Assembly (NCBI GenBank): GCA_016715505.1
Contig: JADJZY010000020.1
Coordinates: 23,110 to 87,109 of the forward strand
Source: Bacteroidota bacterium
GTDB lineage: Bacteria > Bacteroidota > Bacteroidia > Chitinophagales > Chitinophagaceae
DNA: 64,000 bases
Direction: 5' to 3'
Shown here: piece by piece, positions 28,928 through 37,868 of the stretch
How positions within the stretch are numbered: the stretch's first letter is position 1
Layout: each line of letters starts with the position of its first letter
The notes under the pieces: model-generated
What the model saw: the letters and a program-made list of their open reading frames with translations, nothing else
Database searches by the model: none
Told to the model about the DNA's origin: nothing
Translations under genes and position numbers: made by a program

Positions 28928-29731
28928 ATGAACATAAACTCTTCGCATAAAGCAGCCCGCTTCTGGAGCCTATTATTTTTCCTGCTTCTTAAAAATACAT
29001 CCTTCGCTCAAATTATTTATACCGACATCCCGGATGCCACACCCAGTGCCACTTATCCGCTCGATTTAAATAACGACAATATTGAAGATTTTTTTATTCA
29101 GTATGGTGGAAGTTCAGGTACCATTGGCGTGTTCTGCCAACCCCAAAATAATAATGCCTACTCGGGGTCTTTGGTAAGTGGAAATTATTTACCCTGGGCT
29201 TTATCCGGCACAGCATCTATTTGCGACACTTTATCCACCTGGTACAATTCCGACAATCCCGGTACCTTGGCTTGGGGTACAAGCCTCGGTAACTGGGTCG
29301 GACAAAACAATAAATATTTAGCCTTAAAATTGATTGTAGGCGCAAATACCTATTACGGCTGGGCACGTTTGGATGTTGATGCCTCTTCCGCTTCATTCAC
29401 CATCAAAGATTATGCTTACCAAAGTACCCCCAATGCTTGTATTGAAGCCGGGCAAATTGTTCTGGGGATTCCCGAAATTTCAACCCAAACTATTTTTTCG
29501 GTTTTTCCCAACCCGGTCATTTCCACCACAAGCATCCGAACCACAGGCCATCTGAACAATGCCAGCCTGACCATTTTTAATACTTTCGGACAAAGAGTCA
29601 AACAAGTTGATCACCTTTCCGGGCAGAGCCATACTGTATCACTTGACCATCTCCCAAGCGGACTTTATTTCATCAGGCTGAGCGAAGAAAACAACATCAT
29701 CGCCGAAGAAAAATTAATCATCACTGATTAA
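28928..29731 (+). CDS. Secreted protein with T9SS sorting domain
   Basis: 267 aa from the methionine at 28928 (MNINSSHKAARFWSLLFFLL), which gives a proper signal peptide ending NTSFAQ; the frame is open further upstream but without one. The mature domain contains YPLDLNNDNIEDFFIQYGG, an Asp-rich calcium-type loop, and a YYGWARLDVDA block seen in many Bacteroidota exoproteins of unknown function. The last ~75 residues are a T9SS type A domain (FSVFPNPVISTTSIRTTG ... LPSGLYFIRLSEEN). It is exported through Sec, then T9SS, and attached to the outer surface or released. Confidence 0.75.
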   Translation: MNINSSHKAARFWSLLFFLLLKNTSFAQIIYTDIPDATPSATYPLDLNNDNIEDFFIQYGGSSGTIGVFCQPQNNNAYSGSLVSGNYLPWALSGTASICDTLSTWYNSDNPGTLAWGTSLGNWVGQNNKYLALKLIVGANTYYGWARLDVDASSASFTIKDYAYQSTPNACIEAGQIVLGIPEISTQTIFSVFPNPVISTTSIRTTGHLNNASLTIFNTFGQRVKQVDHLSGQSHTVSLDHLPSGLYFIRLSEENNIIAEEKLIITD

Positions 29732-30096
29732 TGTGAATGGGTAGATCGTTTCAACTCCTGAAACACTTTCTTGAATTTGAAGCCAAATTTTGCAATTGGA
29801 CACAGCCAACAGCAAAAGCTAATAAGAAAATCAAATACTTTGGATAATACCGATTACACATTCATAGTTCAATTTCGTCTCTGACTCATTGTACTAAATT
29901 CAGGTAGTATCCCCGCGTGTATGGCTGTATTTCTTCGCACCTCAGTAACACCCATAACAAGGGGGCGGGCTAGCATTTACCAATTCACATGTAAATCAAT
30001 CATTTGCTTTCTCACTGTTGTAAGCTTTTACATTTCATGTGCTTCAACTTACTTCCACTCTTTGCAACATTGTATCACATGAGCCAATTGAGCCAA
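29732..30096. other. Spacer with degenerate dispersed repeat and short tandem repeat
   Basis: No gene. Positions 29797-29850 resemble 2575-2625 (gacacagccaac...aatcaaatact). A short tandem unit gagccaatt(at) occurs three times at 30080-30105, running into the 3' end of the next minus-strand gene. Confidence 0.45.
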
Positions 30097-30905
30097 TTAT
30101 GAGCCAATCAAAAAATAGTGTGTTCCTGCTCCAATGTCACCAGTTCGTTGAAGAATTGAATACTTCTCAACCAATTCCGTCAAATCTCTTGTTGCTGTAG
30201 CCTTGGAAACATCATTCAAACTCTGATAGTCGCTATTCGTAATTTTACCGTTCTTTTTCACATACAACACAGCTTTTACTTGACGCTCGTTCAAGTCAAG
30301 TGAATGCAGATACTTTTCATTGTAAATGTCTTTTCTAAACTCCACAGAAATATCGCTAGAGTCGTAGCTAAAAACTGGTTCGGGGATTCCTGCTTGTTTA
30401 CATTCCTTAATGATTTTGATTGTACCTCGTCCCCAAGATTCAATGTACCCACTGCGAAATAAAGCATTTGCAATATCAGGATTGTAAGGTCGTGAAGCGT
30501 GTTTTTCTAAAAGTGTTTTCACTGTCCAGCTTTCTGGCAGTTGTCCTTCATTCCAGAAAATGATTTTGTCGCTGTAAACGCTTATTTGAATGGGAACAAA
30601 GCCCGAATAATCTTTGTGAGCAATGGCATTCAGTAAAGCTTCTCTAGCTGCTTCTTTTGGATATTCAAACCTCTCTATACGGATAATGCCTTCGTAACTG
30701 ATTTCGGCTTTGATATATTTGGTAAATAACAAATCCATTGCTTTCTCAATTTGCTCAAAAAGGTTTCCATGGATTTCATCTTGAAATTTCAAATCATCAT
30801 CCGATTGAAAATACCCAATTTTGATAAATGCACCGGTTACAAATTTTTGGGGTCACCAAGCTTTTGATGAGTTGGCAGGGCCTGTGCCGCGCAAATTCTC
30901 GGTTG
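30097..30905 (-). pseudogene. C-terminal remnant of an AlbA_2/RecG-like ATP-binding regulator
   Basis: The open part (30097-30792) holds a GHKL-type ATPase block: EAAREALLNAIAHKDYSG, VYSDKIIFWNEGQLPE, and RSGYIESWGRGTIKII. A winged-helix tail follows (LNERQVKAVLYVKKNGKITN...). Upstream, the same protein continues in another frame (VTGAFIKIGYFQSDDDLKFQ) up to about 30870, which is repaired by one A. The N-terminal AlbA_2 (Schlafen-like) domain, ~180 residues in the family, is missing; sequence there leads into the RES toxin gene instead. It is therefore a 5'-truncated relic, probably cut by insertion or deletion at the toxin-antitoxin locus. Confidence 0.65.
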
Positions 30906-30932
30906 AAGCGCCCATGAGATAAGCAACAGCCC

Positions 30933-31391
30933 CTATTTAAATATTCTCTTGTCGAATGGAAATTTATCAATACGCACAATTGTTATTTTTGAAAAATCGA
31001 TATGATTCGGATTAATAAGCACATTAAAGTCTCCCTGTGTAACAACGGATGGTATGATTAATACACCAAATTCATTTTCCGTCACAAGATACCGCTCAAT
31101 TTCTTGAGTAGAAGCGGGATGTGGAAACTCTTGCCAGTCTGTTGGCAAGTCTGCTTCTGTTAATTGCTTAACTTTAATGTCATCAGGTATATCAATGGTG
31201 AGCATCATATAATCATCCGGCAATGTTGCCAAAGAAAGATGAACAGCAATTTCCGCCATTGCTAAAGACCTATTTTGCGCAGTATAAATCAGCTCTACGC
31301 CCACCGGGTTCCACCTTGCTCCGTACATAGCAGCTCCTTTTCCTGATAATGGTGTTGCATGTATTTCTCTTGCAAGTCGATATACTTTCAT
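30933..31391 (-). CDS. RES-domain toxin (NAD-degrading)
   Basis: 152 aa. It has the RES-family start MKVYRLAREIHATPLSGKGA, then YGARWNPVG with the catalytic Arg (R26), SLAMAEIAVHL with the Glu (E47), and a late IIPSVV with the Ser. RES toxins are NAD+ phosphorylases or glycohydrolases related to MbcT and Res of ParS-RES systems. Its ATG directly follows the antitoxin stop (TAG ATG). Length and motifs are complete, with no frameshift, so it looks functional. Confidence 0.9.
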   Translation of the reverse strand: MKVYRLAREIHATPLSGKGAAMYGARWNPVGVELIYTAQNRSLAMAEIAVHLSLATLPDDYMMLTIDIPDDIKVKQLTEADLPTDWQEFPHPASTQEIERYLVTENEFGVLIIPSVVTQGDFNVLINPNHIDFSKITIVRIDKFPFDKRIFK

Positions 31392-31883
31392 CTACACCAA
31401 GATTCCGTGATTAATTCGGTTAAGCTCACTTATAACCATTTCCTTTCCATATGAGTCACTTAGCAATTCAATCGGTTTTAGTTTTCCCAGCGCATAACTA
31501 GGTGTATTAAGCCATAGTTTGAGTTTCTCTATATTACCGAATACGTCAAGACCAACTTTAGTAACTTCCGCCATTTCAATTATTTTTTCAGAATGGATTG
31601 GTTTAAAGTGGTGTTCAAGAGAAGTCCTATATCTATGAAGTGATTTTGTGGATATGCCGAGGAAATTCGCCCACTCGTTTTCTGAAAATGGAGTGTAGTT
31701 CTGAATTAAGTCAAACAAAGAATAGGGAATCCCTGTTCTAATAGCAACAATAATAAGCATTTTGTCCTCCAGGAATTTTTCATAAGTAACCGGTCTGTTA
31801 CGCACATTAATTTTGCTTGTTTTCAAGAAGGAAGCTATTTCCTTGTCAAGTTTTCCTTCAATTTTTTCTATTGTTGTCGCCAT
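31392..31883 (-). CDS. Xre/MbcA/ParS-family antitoxin (DUF2384)
   Basis: 163 aa from MATTIEKIEGKLDKEIASFL; the frame is open to a further Met at 31940, but this start fits better. It contains an Xre-like helix-turn-helix (FSENEWANFLGISTKSLHRY) and the C-terminal DUF2384 toxin-binding region (AEVTKVGLDVFGNIEKLKLW ... GKLKPIELL). It neutralises the RES toxin encoded directly downstream and probably represses their shared promoter. Confidence 0.88.
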   Translation of the reverse strand: MATTIEKIEGKLDKEIASFLKTSKINVRNRPVTYEKFLEDKMLIIVAIRTGIPYSLFDLIQNYTPFSENEWANFLGISTKSLHRYRTSLEHHFKPIHSEKIIEMAEVTKVGLDVFGNIEKLKLWLNTPSYALGKLKPIELLSDSYGKEMVISELNRINHGILV

Positions 31884-31927
31884 GATCTGAAATTTAGGAC
31901 ATTTGTCCACGAATTTAGGACAATTAT

Positions 31928-32125
31928 CTAAACCCAGCAAGTTTGTTTCTGTTGCAACGTTCCGTCTATTTCTTTATGGTATGAATATTCTATGTCTGCG
32001 ATATATTGTTCTAAACCTGCAGCTTCCATTGCAGATTGAAGGAATACATCTAACTTTTTATATTGCTCACGAGAGACTAGAATTTGGTACCTCAAATAAA
32101 ACCTGGTGATAAAAACAGACCTCAT
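31928..32125 (-). CDS. Short hypothetical ORF upstream of the RES/Xre pair
   Basis: About 65 aa from the Met at 32125 (MRSVFITRFYLRYQILVSRE). It has a charged helical body (QYKKLDVFLQSAMEAAGLEQ) and no known domain. It could be a small gene or the end of a lost one; it ends 44 bases before the antitoxin start. Confidence 0.3.
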   Translation of the reverse strand: MRSVFITRFYLRYQILVSREQYKKLDVFLQSAMEAAGLEQYIADIEYSYHKEIDGTLQQKQTCWV

Positions 32126-32225
32126 CGCCTTGCCGAAAAAAATAACCCCCACCTTTTTTAGCCATCATAATTCAATTGGGTTTCAAATGCTGAGATAGTA
32201 CTTTTGTGCACTCAATGCTTAAACT

Positions 32226-33428
32226 ATGACCAGCGCTTATATCATCGATGCCCTGCGAACACCCATCGGTAAATATGGTGGTTCCTTATCCACCGTTCGC
32301 CCCGACGACCTCCTTGCCCTCACCCTCAAAGCCCTCGTGGCCCGCAACGAAAACATGGATGTTCAGGCCATTGAAGATGTTATAGCCGGTTGTGCCAATC
32401 AGGCCGGTGAAGATAACCGCGATGTAGCCCGCATGGCTGTGCTGCTCGCCGGTTTACCTATCACCACCGGAGGAAATACCGTGAATCGTTTATGCGCATC
32501 TGGCCTGCAGGCCATCATGGATTCCGCCCGTGCCATCATGTGTGGCGATGGTGAATTGATGATTGCCTGCGGCGTGGAAAGTATGACCCGGGCGCCTTTT
32601 GTCATGGGCAAGAGCGATGCCCCCTTTGCCCGTAAAGCAGAAATTTTCGACACCACCATTGGCTGGCGTTTCATCAACCCGGCCCTGAGCAAATTACACC
32701 ACCCCTATAGCATGGGCGAAACTGCCGAAAATGTGGCCAAACAATGGCAAATCTCCCGCGAAGAGCAAGACCAATTTGCCTTTCAAAGCCAATCAAAATA
32801 CGAAGCCGCTCATGCCCAAAATGCTTTTGCCAATGAATTGATTCCGGTGGAAATTGATTTAGGCAAGGGTAAAAAAATGATTTTTGAAAAAGACGAACAT
32901 CCCCGCCTCAGCACCCCCGAAAAACTGGCCGAACTCAAACCCGCCTTTGCCAAAGACGGTACCGTAACCGCCGGCAATGCCAGTGGTGTGAACGATGGAG
33001 CAGCAGCCATTTTACTGGCCAGCCATGAAGCCGTGAAAAAATACGATTTTCAACCCATGGCCAAAATACGCAGTATGGCCATTGCCGGTGTAGATCCTTC
33101 TATCATGGGTATCGGTCCGGTTCCTGCCACCCAAAAGGCTTTGCAACGCGCCGGACTGCAGATGTCGGATATTGATTTGGTTGAACTCAATGAAGCTTTT
33201 GCATCTCAATCCATTGCCTGTATGCGTGAACTCGCCCTGGACCCCAAAAAAGTAAATATTCATGGAGGTGCTATCGCCCTCGGTCATCCGCTGGGCTGCA
33301 GTGGAGTGCGTATCTCTACCACCCTCTTGCATGCCATGAAGGCTCGTAAGGCCCGCTTTGGTTTGGCAACCATGTGTATCGGTGTTGGTCAGGGCGCAGC
33401 CATCATTTACGAAAATCTCCTCGACTAA
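32226..33428 (+). CDS. Acetyl-CoA acetyltransferase (PcaF/PaaJ-type thiolase)
   Basis: 400 aa, full length. The nucleophilic Cys is C90 in NRLCASGLQA. The catalytic His lies in ALGHPLGCSG near residue 356 and the second Cys in MCIGVGQGAA near 386. The pattern EDVIAGCANQAGEDNRDVAR is characteristic of the 3-oxoadipyl-CoA / 3-oxo-5,6-dehydrosuberyl-CoA thiolase branch, which ends beta-ketoadipate and phenylacetate degradation. Together with paaA at 18852 this suggests phenylacetate use, but the genes are not in one operon. A general acetoacetyl-CoA thiolase role cannot be excluded. Confidence 0.9.
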   Translation: MTSAYIIDALRTPIGKYGGSLSTVRPDDLLALTLKALVARNENMDVQAIEDVIAGCANQAGEDNRDVARMAVLLAGLPITTGGNTVNRLCASGLQAIMDSARAIMCGDGELMIACGVESMTRAPFVMGKSDAPFARKAEIFDTTIGWRFINPALSKLHHPYSMGETAENVAKQWQISREEQDQFAFQSQSKYEAAHAQNAFANELIPVEIDLGKGKKMIFEKDEHPRLSTPEKLAELKPAFAKDGTVTAGNASGVNDGAAAILLASHEAVKKYDFQPMAKIRSMAIAGVDPSIMGIGPVPATQKALQRAGLQMSDIDLVELNEAFASQSIACMRELALDPKKVNIHGGAIALGHPLGCSGVRISTTLLHAMKARKARFGLATMCIGVGQGAAIIYENLLD

Positions 33429-33435
33429 TCCGGAC

Positions 33436-33470
33436 CTCCTGAATAACGCTCAAAATGAGTTGTTCAGGAG
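33436..33470. terminator. Stem-loop after the thiolase gene
   Basis: The inverted sequence ctcctgaa ... ttcaggag, with further pairing inside (aac/gtt, ctca/tgag), lies 7 bases after the stop. No clear T-run follows, so it may stabilise the mRNA end or act as a weak terminator. Confidence 0.45.
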
Positions 33471-33591
33471 AGCCTCATTCAAAATCGCCATCGCCTCAAG
33501 GGCAAATCCGCTTTTCGAAAATATTTTTACTGCCCCCTATTGAAATATTTTATTTACTACTTGCCCATTGCAGATTACTTTTGCGCACATC

Positions 33592-34305
33592 ATGAAAAGC
33601 CGTAAACTCAAAAGTATCCTCATCGGCAGTTTATTCAGTGCCTTAGTACCCTTGGCGGCTTTTTTGTTTCTGAAAATGAAAGGCCACGACGGGCATATTG
33701 CCATGCCTGCGTTTTACGGCATCGATCGGGTAGATAGTCAGCAAACCGATGAGGGCTGGAAAAAAGATACCACCTTTCACCGCATTCAGGATATTCGCTT
33801 GCAAAATCAATTGGGGGATACCATCTCCATTCATGAGGATTTGAAAGGAAAGATTTTGGTATTTCATTTCTTCTTTACATCCTGCCATACCATCTGCCCG
33901 GTAAGCAGCAAAAACATGAAATTACTCAATAAGGCCTTTATCAAAAATGATACTTCCATTCGTTTTATCTCCATCAGTGTGGACCCGGTAACCGATTCAG
34001 TGCCGCGCCTCAGAGCCTATGCCGAAAAATATGAAGCCAATCATGATAAGTGGATGTTTATGACTGGCGATCGGGATAAAATTTATGCGTTTGCCCGTCA
34101 GGAACTTCATCTGGATTTACCGGAACCCCAGGCAGGAGCTGATGATTTTATTCACCCCGATCAGATAGTGCTTGTCGATAAGTACCACCATATTCGGGGC
34201 TATTATAATGCTTTGGATTCCAATAAGGTGCGTTTCTGCGCCGAAGATATCGCCAAACTGATGGTGGAGAAACACCGCCTTTACGAACGTAAACGAAAAT
34301 TTTAA
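33592..34305 (+). CDS. SCO family protein (cytochrome oxidase copper assembly)
   Basis: 237 aa from MKSRKLKSILIGSLFSALVP, a single N-terminal membrane anchor. The thioredoxin-like domain has the copper-binding C98-x3-C102 pair (TSCHTICPVS) and the conserved His in FIHPDQIVLVDK. SCO/SenC proteins deliver copper to the CuA site of cytochrome c oxidase or act as thiol reductants on the periplasmic side. The following DUF420 gene, nine bases downstream, supports a role in oxidase assembly. Confidence 0.92.
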   Translation: MKSRKLKSILIGSLFSALVPLAAFLFLKMKGHDGHIAMPAFYGIDRVDSQQTDEGWKKDTTFHRIQDIRLQNQLGDTISIHEDLKGKILVFHFFFTSCHTICPVSSKNMKLLNKAFIKNDTSIRFISISVDPVTDSVPRLRAYAEKYEANHDKWMFMTGDRDKIYAFARQELHLDLPEPQAGADDFIHPDQIVLVDKYHHIRGYYNALDSNKVRFCAEDIAKLMVEKHRLYERKRKF

Positions 34306-34314
34306 CGCACAAAC

Positions 34315-34908
34315 ATGATGTTACAAGCAGGCATGAAAAAAAACGACCGCAAAGCCCACATCCTCATCTGGATATTTTCGGCTATCGTATTTCTGGCGGT
34401 TACCATTCTGGATCGGATTACCCTGAAAGTAGAACTAGGTTTTAATCCCCACATTTTTGCCGCCCTGAGTGCCGGTGTGAATTCAATCGTGAGTGTATTA
34501 CTCATCGTGGGACTGATATTGGTGAAACAAAAAAAGTTTGTCGCCCATAAAAATACCATGATGCTCACCATGCTGCTTTCGGTTTTGTTTTTGGTGTTTT
34601 ACATCGCCCATCATCTGCTAACCGGCGAAACAAAATTTGGAGATACCGACCACAATGGCAGCCTCGACGAGCTCGAAAAAACCGCCGCTGGGAGTTTGCG
34701 CTACGTGTACTATTTTATCATCAGCACCCATATTACCCTGGCCGGTATTGTCATGCCCTTTGTATTGTACAGCGCTTATCGTGGTCTCACGGCTGAATAT
34801 GATAAACACAAAAAACTGGTGCGTTATACCTTCCCTATTTGGTTATATGTTGCTATCACGGGTGTGGTGGTTTACTGGATGATTTCGCCTTACTATCAAG
34901 CGGCATAG
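34315..34908 (+). CDS. DUF420 membrane protein
   Basis: 197 aa with five hydrophobic segments. It contains the DUF420 pattern of His residues in FVAHKNTMMLTMLLS, IAHHLLTGETKFG, and STHITLAGIVMPFVL. Genes of this family (CtaM-like) accompany SCO and heme-copper oxidase genes and are needed for oxidase maturation in some bacteria. It starts nine bases after the SCO gene, so the two form an operon. The start may also be the Met at codon 7 (MKKNDRK). Confidence 0.85.
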   Translation: MMLQAGMKKNDRKAHILIWIFSAIVFLAVTILDRITLKVELGFNPHIFAALSAGVNSIVSVLLIVGLILVKQKKFVAHKNTMMLTMLLSVLFLVFYIAHHLLTGETKFGDTDHNGSLDELEKTAAGSLRYVYYFIISTHITLAGIVMPFVLYSAYRGLTAEYDKHKKLVRYTFPIWLYVAITGVVVYWMISPYYQAA

Positions 34909-35253
34909 TGCTGAGGAGTCTTTTTTTTTGAGGGCGATCAACCAATAAAAAGGATTCAGCTGAGTTGCCCGGGCTTTCCGTTTGTATGCCCGTATGATGC
35001 CTTCATTCCTTAAGATATCCCGACTTCGGGCATATCACTACAATCCCGGCGCGCTTGAACGCAGTCGCATAACACAGCCCTTCAAATGTTTATGGCTGGC
35101 GTCCTGAATTTAGGCTTGCATGTAAACCCTTTCGGGCAAGGGTTTCTTTTATTTCAAGTCAACTAATACATTATAGACCCTTGCACGCAGTGGAGAATTA
35201 TGATATAACACCTCACAAATCAATGAGTCCAAAGAGTTGGATTCAAGTTAGCC
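34909..35253 (+). other. Spacer with GC-rich palindromes
   Basis: No gene. It contains a short cccgacttcggg palindrome near 35022-35033 and a terminator-like hairpin at 35124-35150, listed separately. The sequence is otherwise featureless. Confidence 0.45.
35124..35150 (+). terminator. Rho-independent terminator
   Basis: Stem aaaccctt / aagggttt with loop tcgggc, followed by cttttatt. It would end plus-strand transcription from the SCO/DUF420 operon. Confidence 0.65.
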
Positions 35254-36186
35254 CTATTTGAATTCAAGATGATTTGTCCAACTGAATTTTTCCTCTACTA
35301 TTTTCGATTGATTGGTTTTTAAATACGCCAGGAAGGATTGAGCAATGGGTGAAAGCTTTTTTTGTTTCAGCCATATCAATCGCCAGGTGGTTACAATAGG
35401 CAATCCTTTCAGAGGGATGATTTGCAACTCTTTGCTTTGTAACTCATTTTTAATCCCAATCAAAGGCATGATCGAAAAACCCAAACCAGCCATCACCGCT
35501 TGTTTCACAGCCTCGTTGCCGGTGAGTTCCATCTTTTTAAGCACCCGTATATTTTTTGTTTCAAAAAATTGCTCCATCGCCTGCCGGGTTCCGGATCCGG
35601 ATTCCCGAAATATCAGGGGCAAATTCCCAAACAAATCTTTCGCCTTCAGGGTTGGATTTAATTCCGCATGAGCCCCGCCCACCAAATAAAGTTTGTTCGA
35701 CAACAGCTCCAGGGTATCAATGGAAAGCGAGGGAGGAAGAATCGAAACCAGGGCAAAATCAACCTGGTTGTTTTCAATGCTTTGTACCACCTGATCTTTG
35801 TTGGTCACATCCATCTTTAATTCTATCCCGGGATGTTGTTGGATAAAATCAGCTAAAAAATAAGGCATTAAATATTTCCCGGTCGATACAACCGACAATT
35901 TGAGTTTACCGGCCAGCTTGCCTTTATAGGCCAGGTTGTGATCGTTAATGGCATCTACCTGATTGATGATTTGTTCGACCGCCTCACTGATTTGCCGCCC
36001 AAAATCGGTGATATAAATTTTCCGACCAACGATTTCCGTGAGGGGAATATCAAACTGATCCTGAAAATTTTTTAATTGAATCGAAACAGCCGGCTGGGTA
36101 AGATGGAGTTCTTCCGAAGCTTTGGTGATGCTTTCGGTTTGAACAACTTTCAAAAATATCTGTAATTGGTTGAGGGTATATTTCAT
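35254..36186 (-). CDS. LysR-family transcriptional regulator
   Basis: 310 aa. The N-terminal winged helix-turn-helix is MKYTLNQLQIFLKVVQ... SITKASEELHLTQPAVSIQL (residues 1-40). A linker helix and a two-lobe periplasmic-binding-like effector domain follow (LKLSVVSTGKYLMPYFLADF; FRESGSGTRQAMEQFFE), of the CysL/CbbR type. It is transcribed divergently from isocitrate dehydrogenase, with an 87-base gap. LysR regulators usually control the divergent gene and repress themselves, so icd is the likely target (inferred). Confidence 0.9.
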   Translation of the reverse strand: MKYTLNQLQIFLKVVQTESITKASEELHLTQPAVSIQLKNFQDQFDIPLTEIVGRKIYITDFGRQISEAVEQIINQVDAINDHNLAYKGKLAGKLKLSVVSTGKYLMPYFLADFIQQHPGIELKMDVTNKDQVVQSIENNQVDFALVSILPPSLSIDTLELLSNKLYLVGGAHAELNPTLKAKDLFGNLPLIFRESGSGTRQAMEQFFETKNIRVLKKMELTGNEAVKQAVMAGLGFSIMPLIGIKNELQSKELQIIPLKGLPIVTTWRLIWLKQKKLSPIAQSFLAYLKTNQSKIVEEKFSWTNHLEFK

Positions 36187-36273
36187 TAAAATTATTTATG
36201 CTTTGAATTAAAAATATAAATATTAAATAATGTATCCAAACCTGCAAATTTGCGGTTCAAAAACATCGAGTAT
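36187..36273. promoter_or_regulatory. Divergent promoter region of LysR gene and isocitrate dehydrogenase
   Basis: An 87-base, very AT-rich gap holds both promoters. A perfect 10-bp palindrome gcaaatttgc at 36244-36253, 20 bases before the icd start, and the AT-rich inverted stretch ataaatattaaataat at 36219-36234 are the best candidate binding sites. Confidence 0.5.
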
Positions 36274-37710
36274 ATGACCAACATTACGATTGCCAGAGGA
36301 GATGGTATTGGCCCGGAAATCATGGAAGCAACCCTAAAAATCCTGGACGCCGCAGGAGCTAAAATCGCCATTGACGAAATTGAAGTTGGCGAAAAAGTTT
36401 ACCTCAATGGGAATAGTTCAGGTATTGCCCCAGAAGCTTGGGAAACAATCAAACGGAATAAAATTTTCCTAAAATCCCCTATCACCACACCTCAGGGTGG
36501 AGGTTATAAGAGTTTAAATGTAAGTACCCGTAAGTTTCTGGGCCTGTATTCCAATGTAAGGCCATGTATGAGTTTGCATCCTTTTGTGAGTACCAAACAT
36601 CCTGTTATGGATGTGGTCATCATCCGGGAAAATGAGGAAGACCTTTACGCGGGTATTGAACACCAACAAACGGATGAGGTGGTGCAATGTTTGAAATTAA
36701 TCAGCCGTCCCGGATGTGAAAAAATTATCCGATATGCCTTTGAATATGCGAAGCAGCAAAACCGAAAAAAAGTTTCTTGTTTTACCAAGGACAATATCAT
36801 GAAACAAACCGACGGATTATTCCATGAGGTGTTCAATGAAATTGCTGCTGAATATCCTGAGATTCAAAATGAACATTTTATCGTCGACATTGGTGCGGCC
36901 AGATTAGCAGACAGCCCCGAAATGTTTGATGTGATTGTCATACCCAATTTATATGGAGATATCCTCAGTGATGTAGCCGCGCAAATCGCCGGATCGGTTG
37001 GTTTAGCCGGCTCATCAAATATTGGCGAAGAATGTGCCATGTTTGAAGCCATTCATGGTTCAGCCCCAAATATCGCCGGACAAAACATCGCCAATCCCTC
37101 CGGTCTGCTTCAGGGAGCCATTATGATGCTAAACCATATCGGACAATCGGACGTTGCAGAAAAAATTCATAATGCATGGCTCAAAACCATCGAAGCCGGT
37201 ATACATACAGAAGATATTTACAGCCCGGAAATTAGTCGGCAAAAAGTGGGCACTTTGGAATTTGCTCAAGCGGTGATTGATCATCTGGGCCAAAAACCTT
37301 CCGCATTAAAACCAGTGCGCTATGCGAATAATGCTGCCTTAAATTTACCTAAATACAAACGCAAACCAGCTTCTCTGAAAGAGTTGGATGGGGTCGATAT
37401 TTTTATACACTGGCATGGGAGCGACCCCAATGAATTGGCGCAAAACTTCAAACAAATGCTGGGTGCGGATACTGAATTAACCATGATTACCAATCGCGGT
37501 ATTAAAGTATGGCCCGATGGATTTAAAGAGACCTTTTGTACGGACCACTGGAGATGCCGGGTAAAAGCTGCTTCAGGCAAACAAATGAATCCATCTAACA
37601 TCATTCAAATTCTTCAGGCAGCCATGGATGCCAATTTGGATACCATCAAAACTGAAAACCTGTATAAGTTCGATGGCAAGGCAGCATATTCATTGGGACA
37701 AGGACAATAA
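36274..37710 (+). CDS. icd: NADP-dependent isocitrate dehydrogenase (long, Thermus/Rickettsia-like type)
   Basis: 478 aa from MTNITIARGDGIGPEIMEAT. The fold matches the isocitrate/isopropylmalate dehydrogenase family: substrate loop KSLNVSTRKFLGLYSNVRPC, metal-binding region NLYGDILSDVAAQIAGSVG, and the nucleotide loop EAIHGSAPNIAGQNIANPSG. An extra ~140-residue C-terminal domain (DGVDIFIHWHGSDPNELAQN ... TITTE-like tail) is typical of the longer Thermus/Rickettsia-type enzyme. It oxidatively decarboxylates isocitrate to 2-oxoglutarate in the TCA cycle. A LysR regulator is divergent. Confidence 0.92.
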   Translation: MTNITIARGDGIGPEIMEATLKILDAAGAKIAIDEIEVGEKVYLNGNSSGIAPEAWETIKRNKIFLKSPITTPQGGGYKSLNVSTRKFLGLYSNVRPCMSLHPFVSTKHPVMDVVIIRENEEDLYAGIEHQQTDEVVQCLKLISRPGCEKIIRYAFEYAKQQNRKKVSCFTKDNIMKQTDGLFHEVFNEIAAEYPEIQNEHFIVDIGAARLADSPEMFDVIVIPNLYGDILSDVAAQIAGSVGLAGSSNIGEECAMFEAIHGSAPNIAGQNIANPSGLLQGAIMMLNHIGQSDVAEKIHNAWLKTIEAGIHTEDIYSPEISRQKVGTLEFAQAVIDHLGQKPSALKPVRYANNAALNLPKYKRKPASLKELDGVDIFIHWHGSDPNELAQNFKQMLGADTELTMITNRGIKVWPDGFKETFCTDHWRCRVKAASGKQMNPSNIIQILQAAMDANLDTIKTENLYKFDGKAAYSLGQGQ

Positions 37711-37868
37711 GGCCGGTAGCCGGATTCAAAAATGCCTTGGATTTTGAGTGAAATATAGTTATCGCATCCTCTGTATTACAAGTAATATTTTACCGAAATA
37801 AAACGATTCAGTCAAAACATCAAACATGCGTGTGTTTCATAAATCTCGATCATGATTTAAATTGAAAG

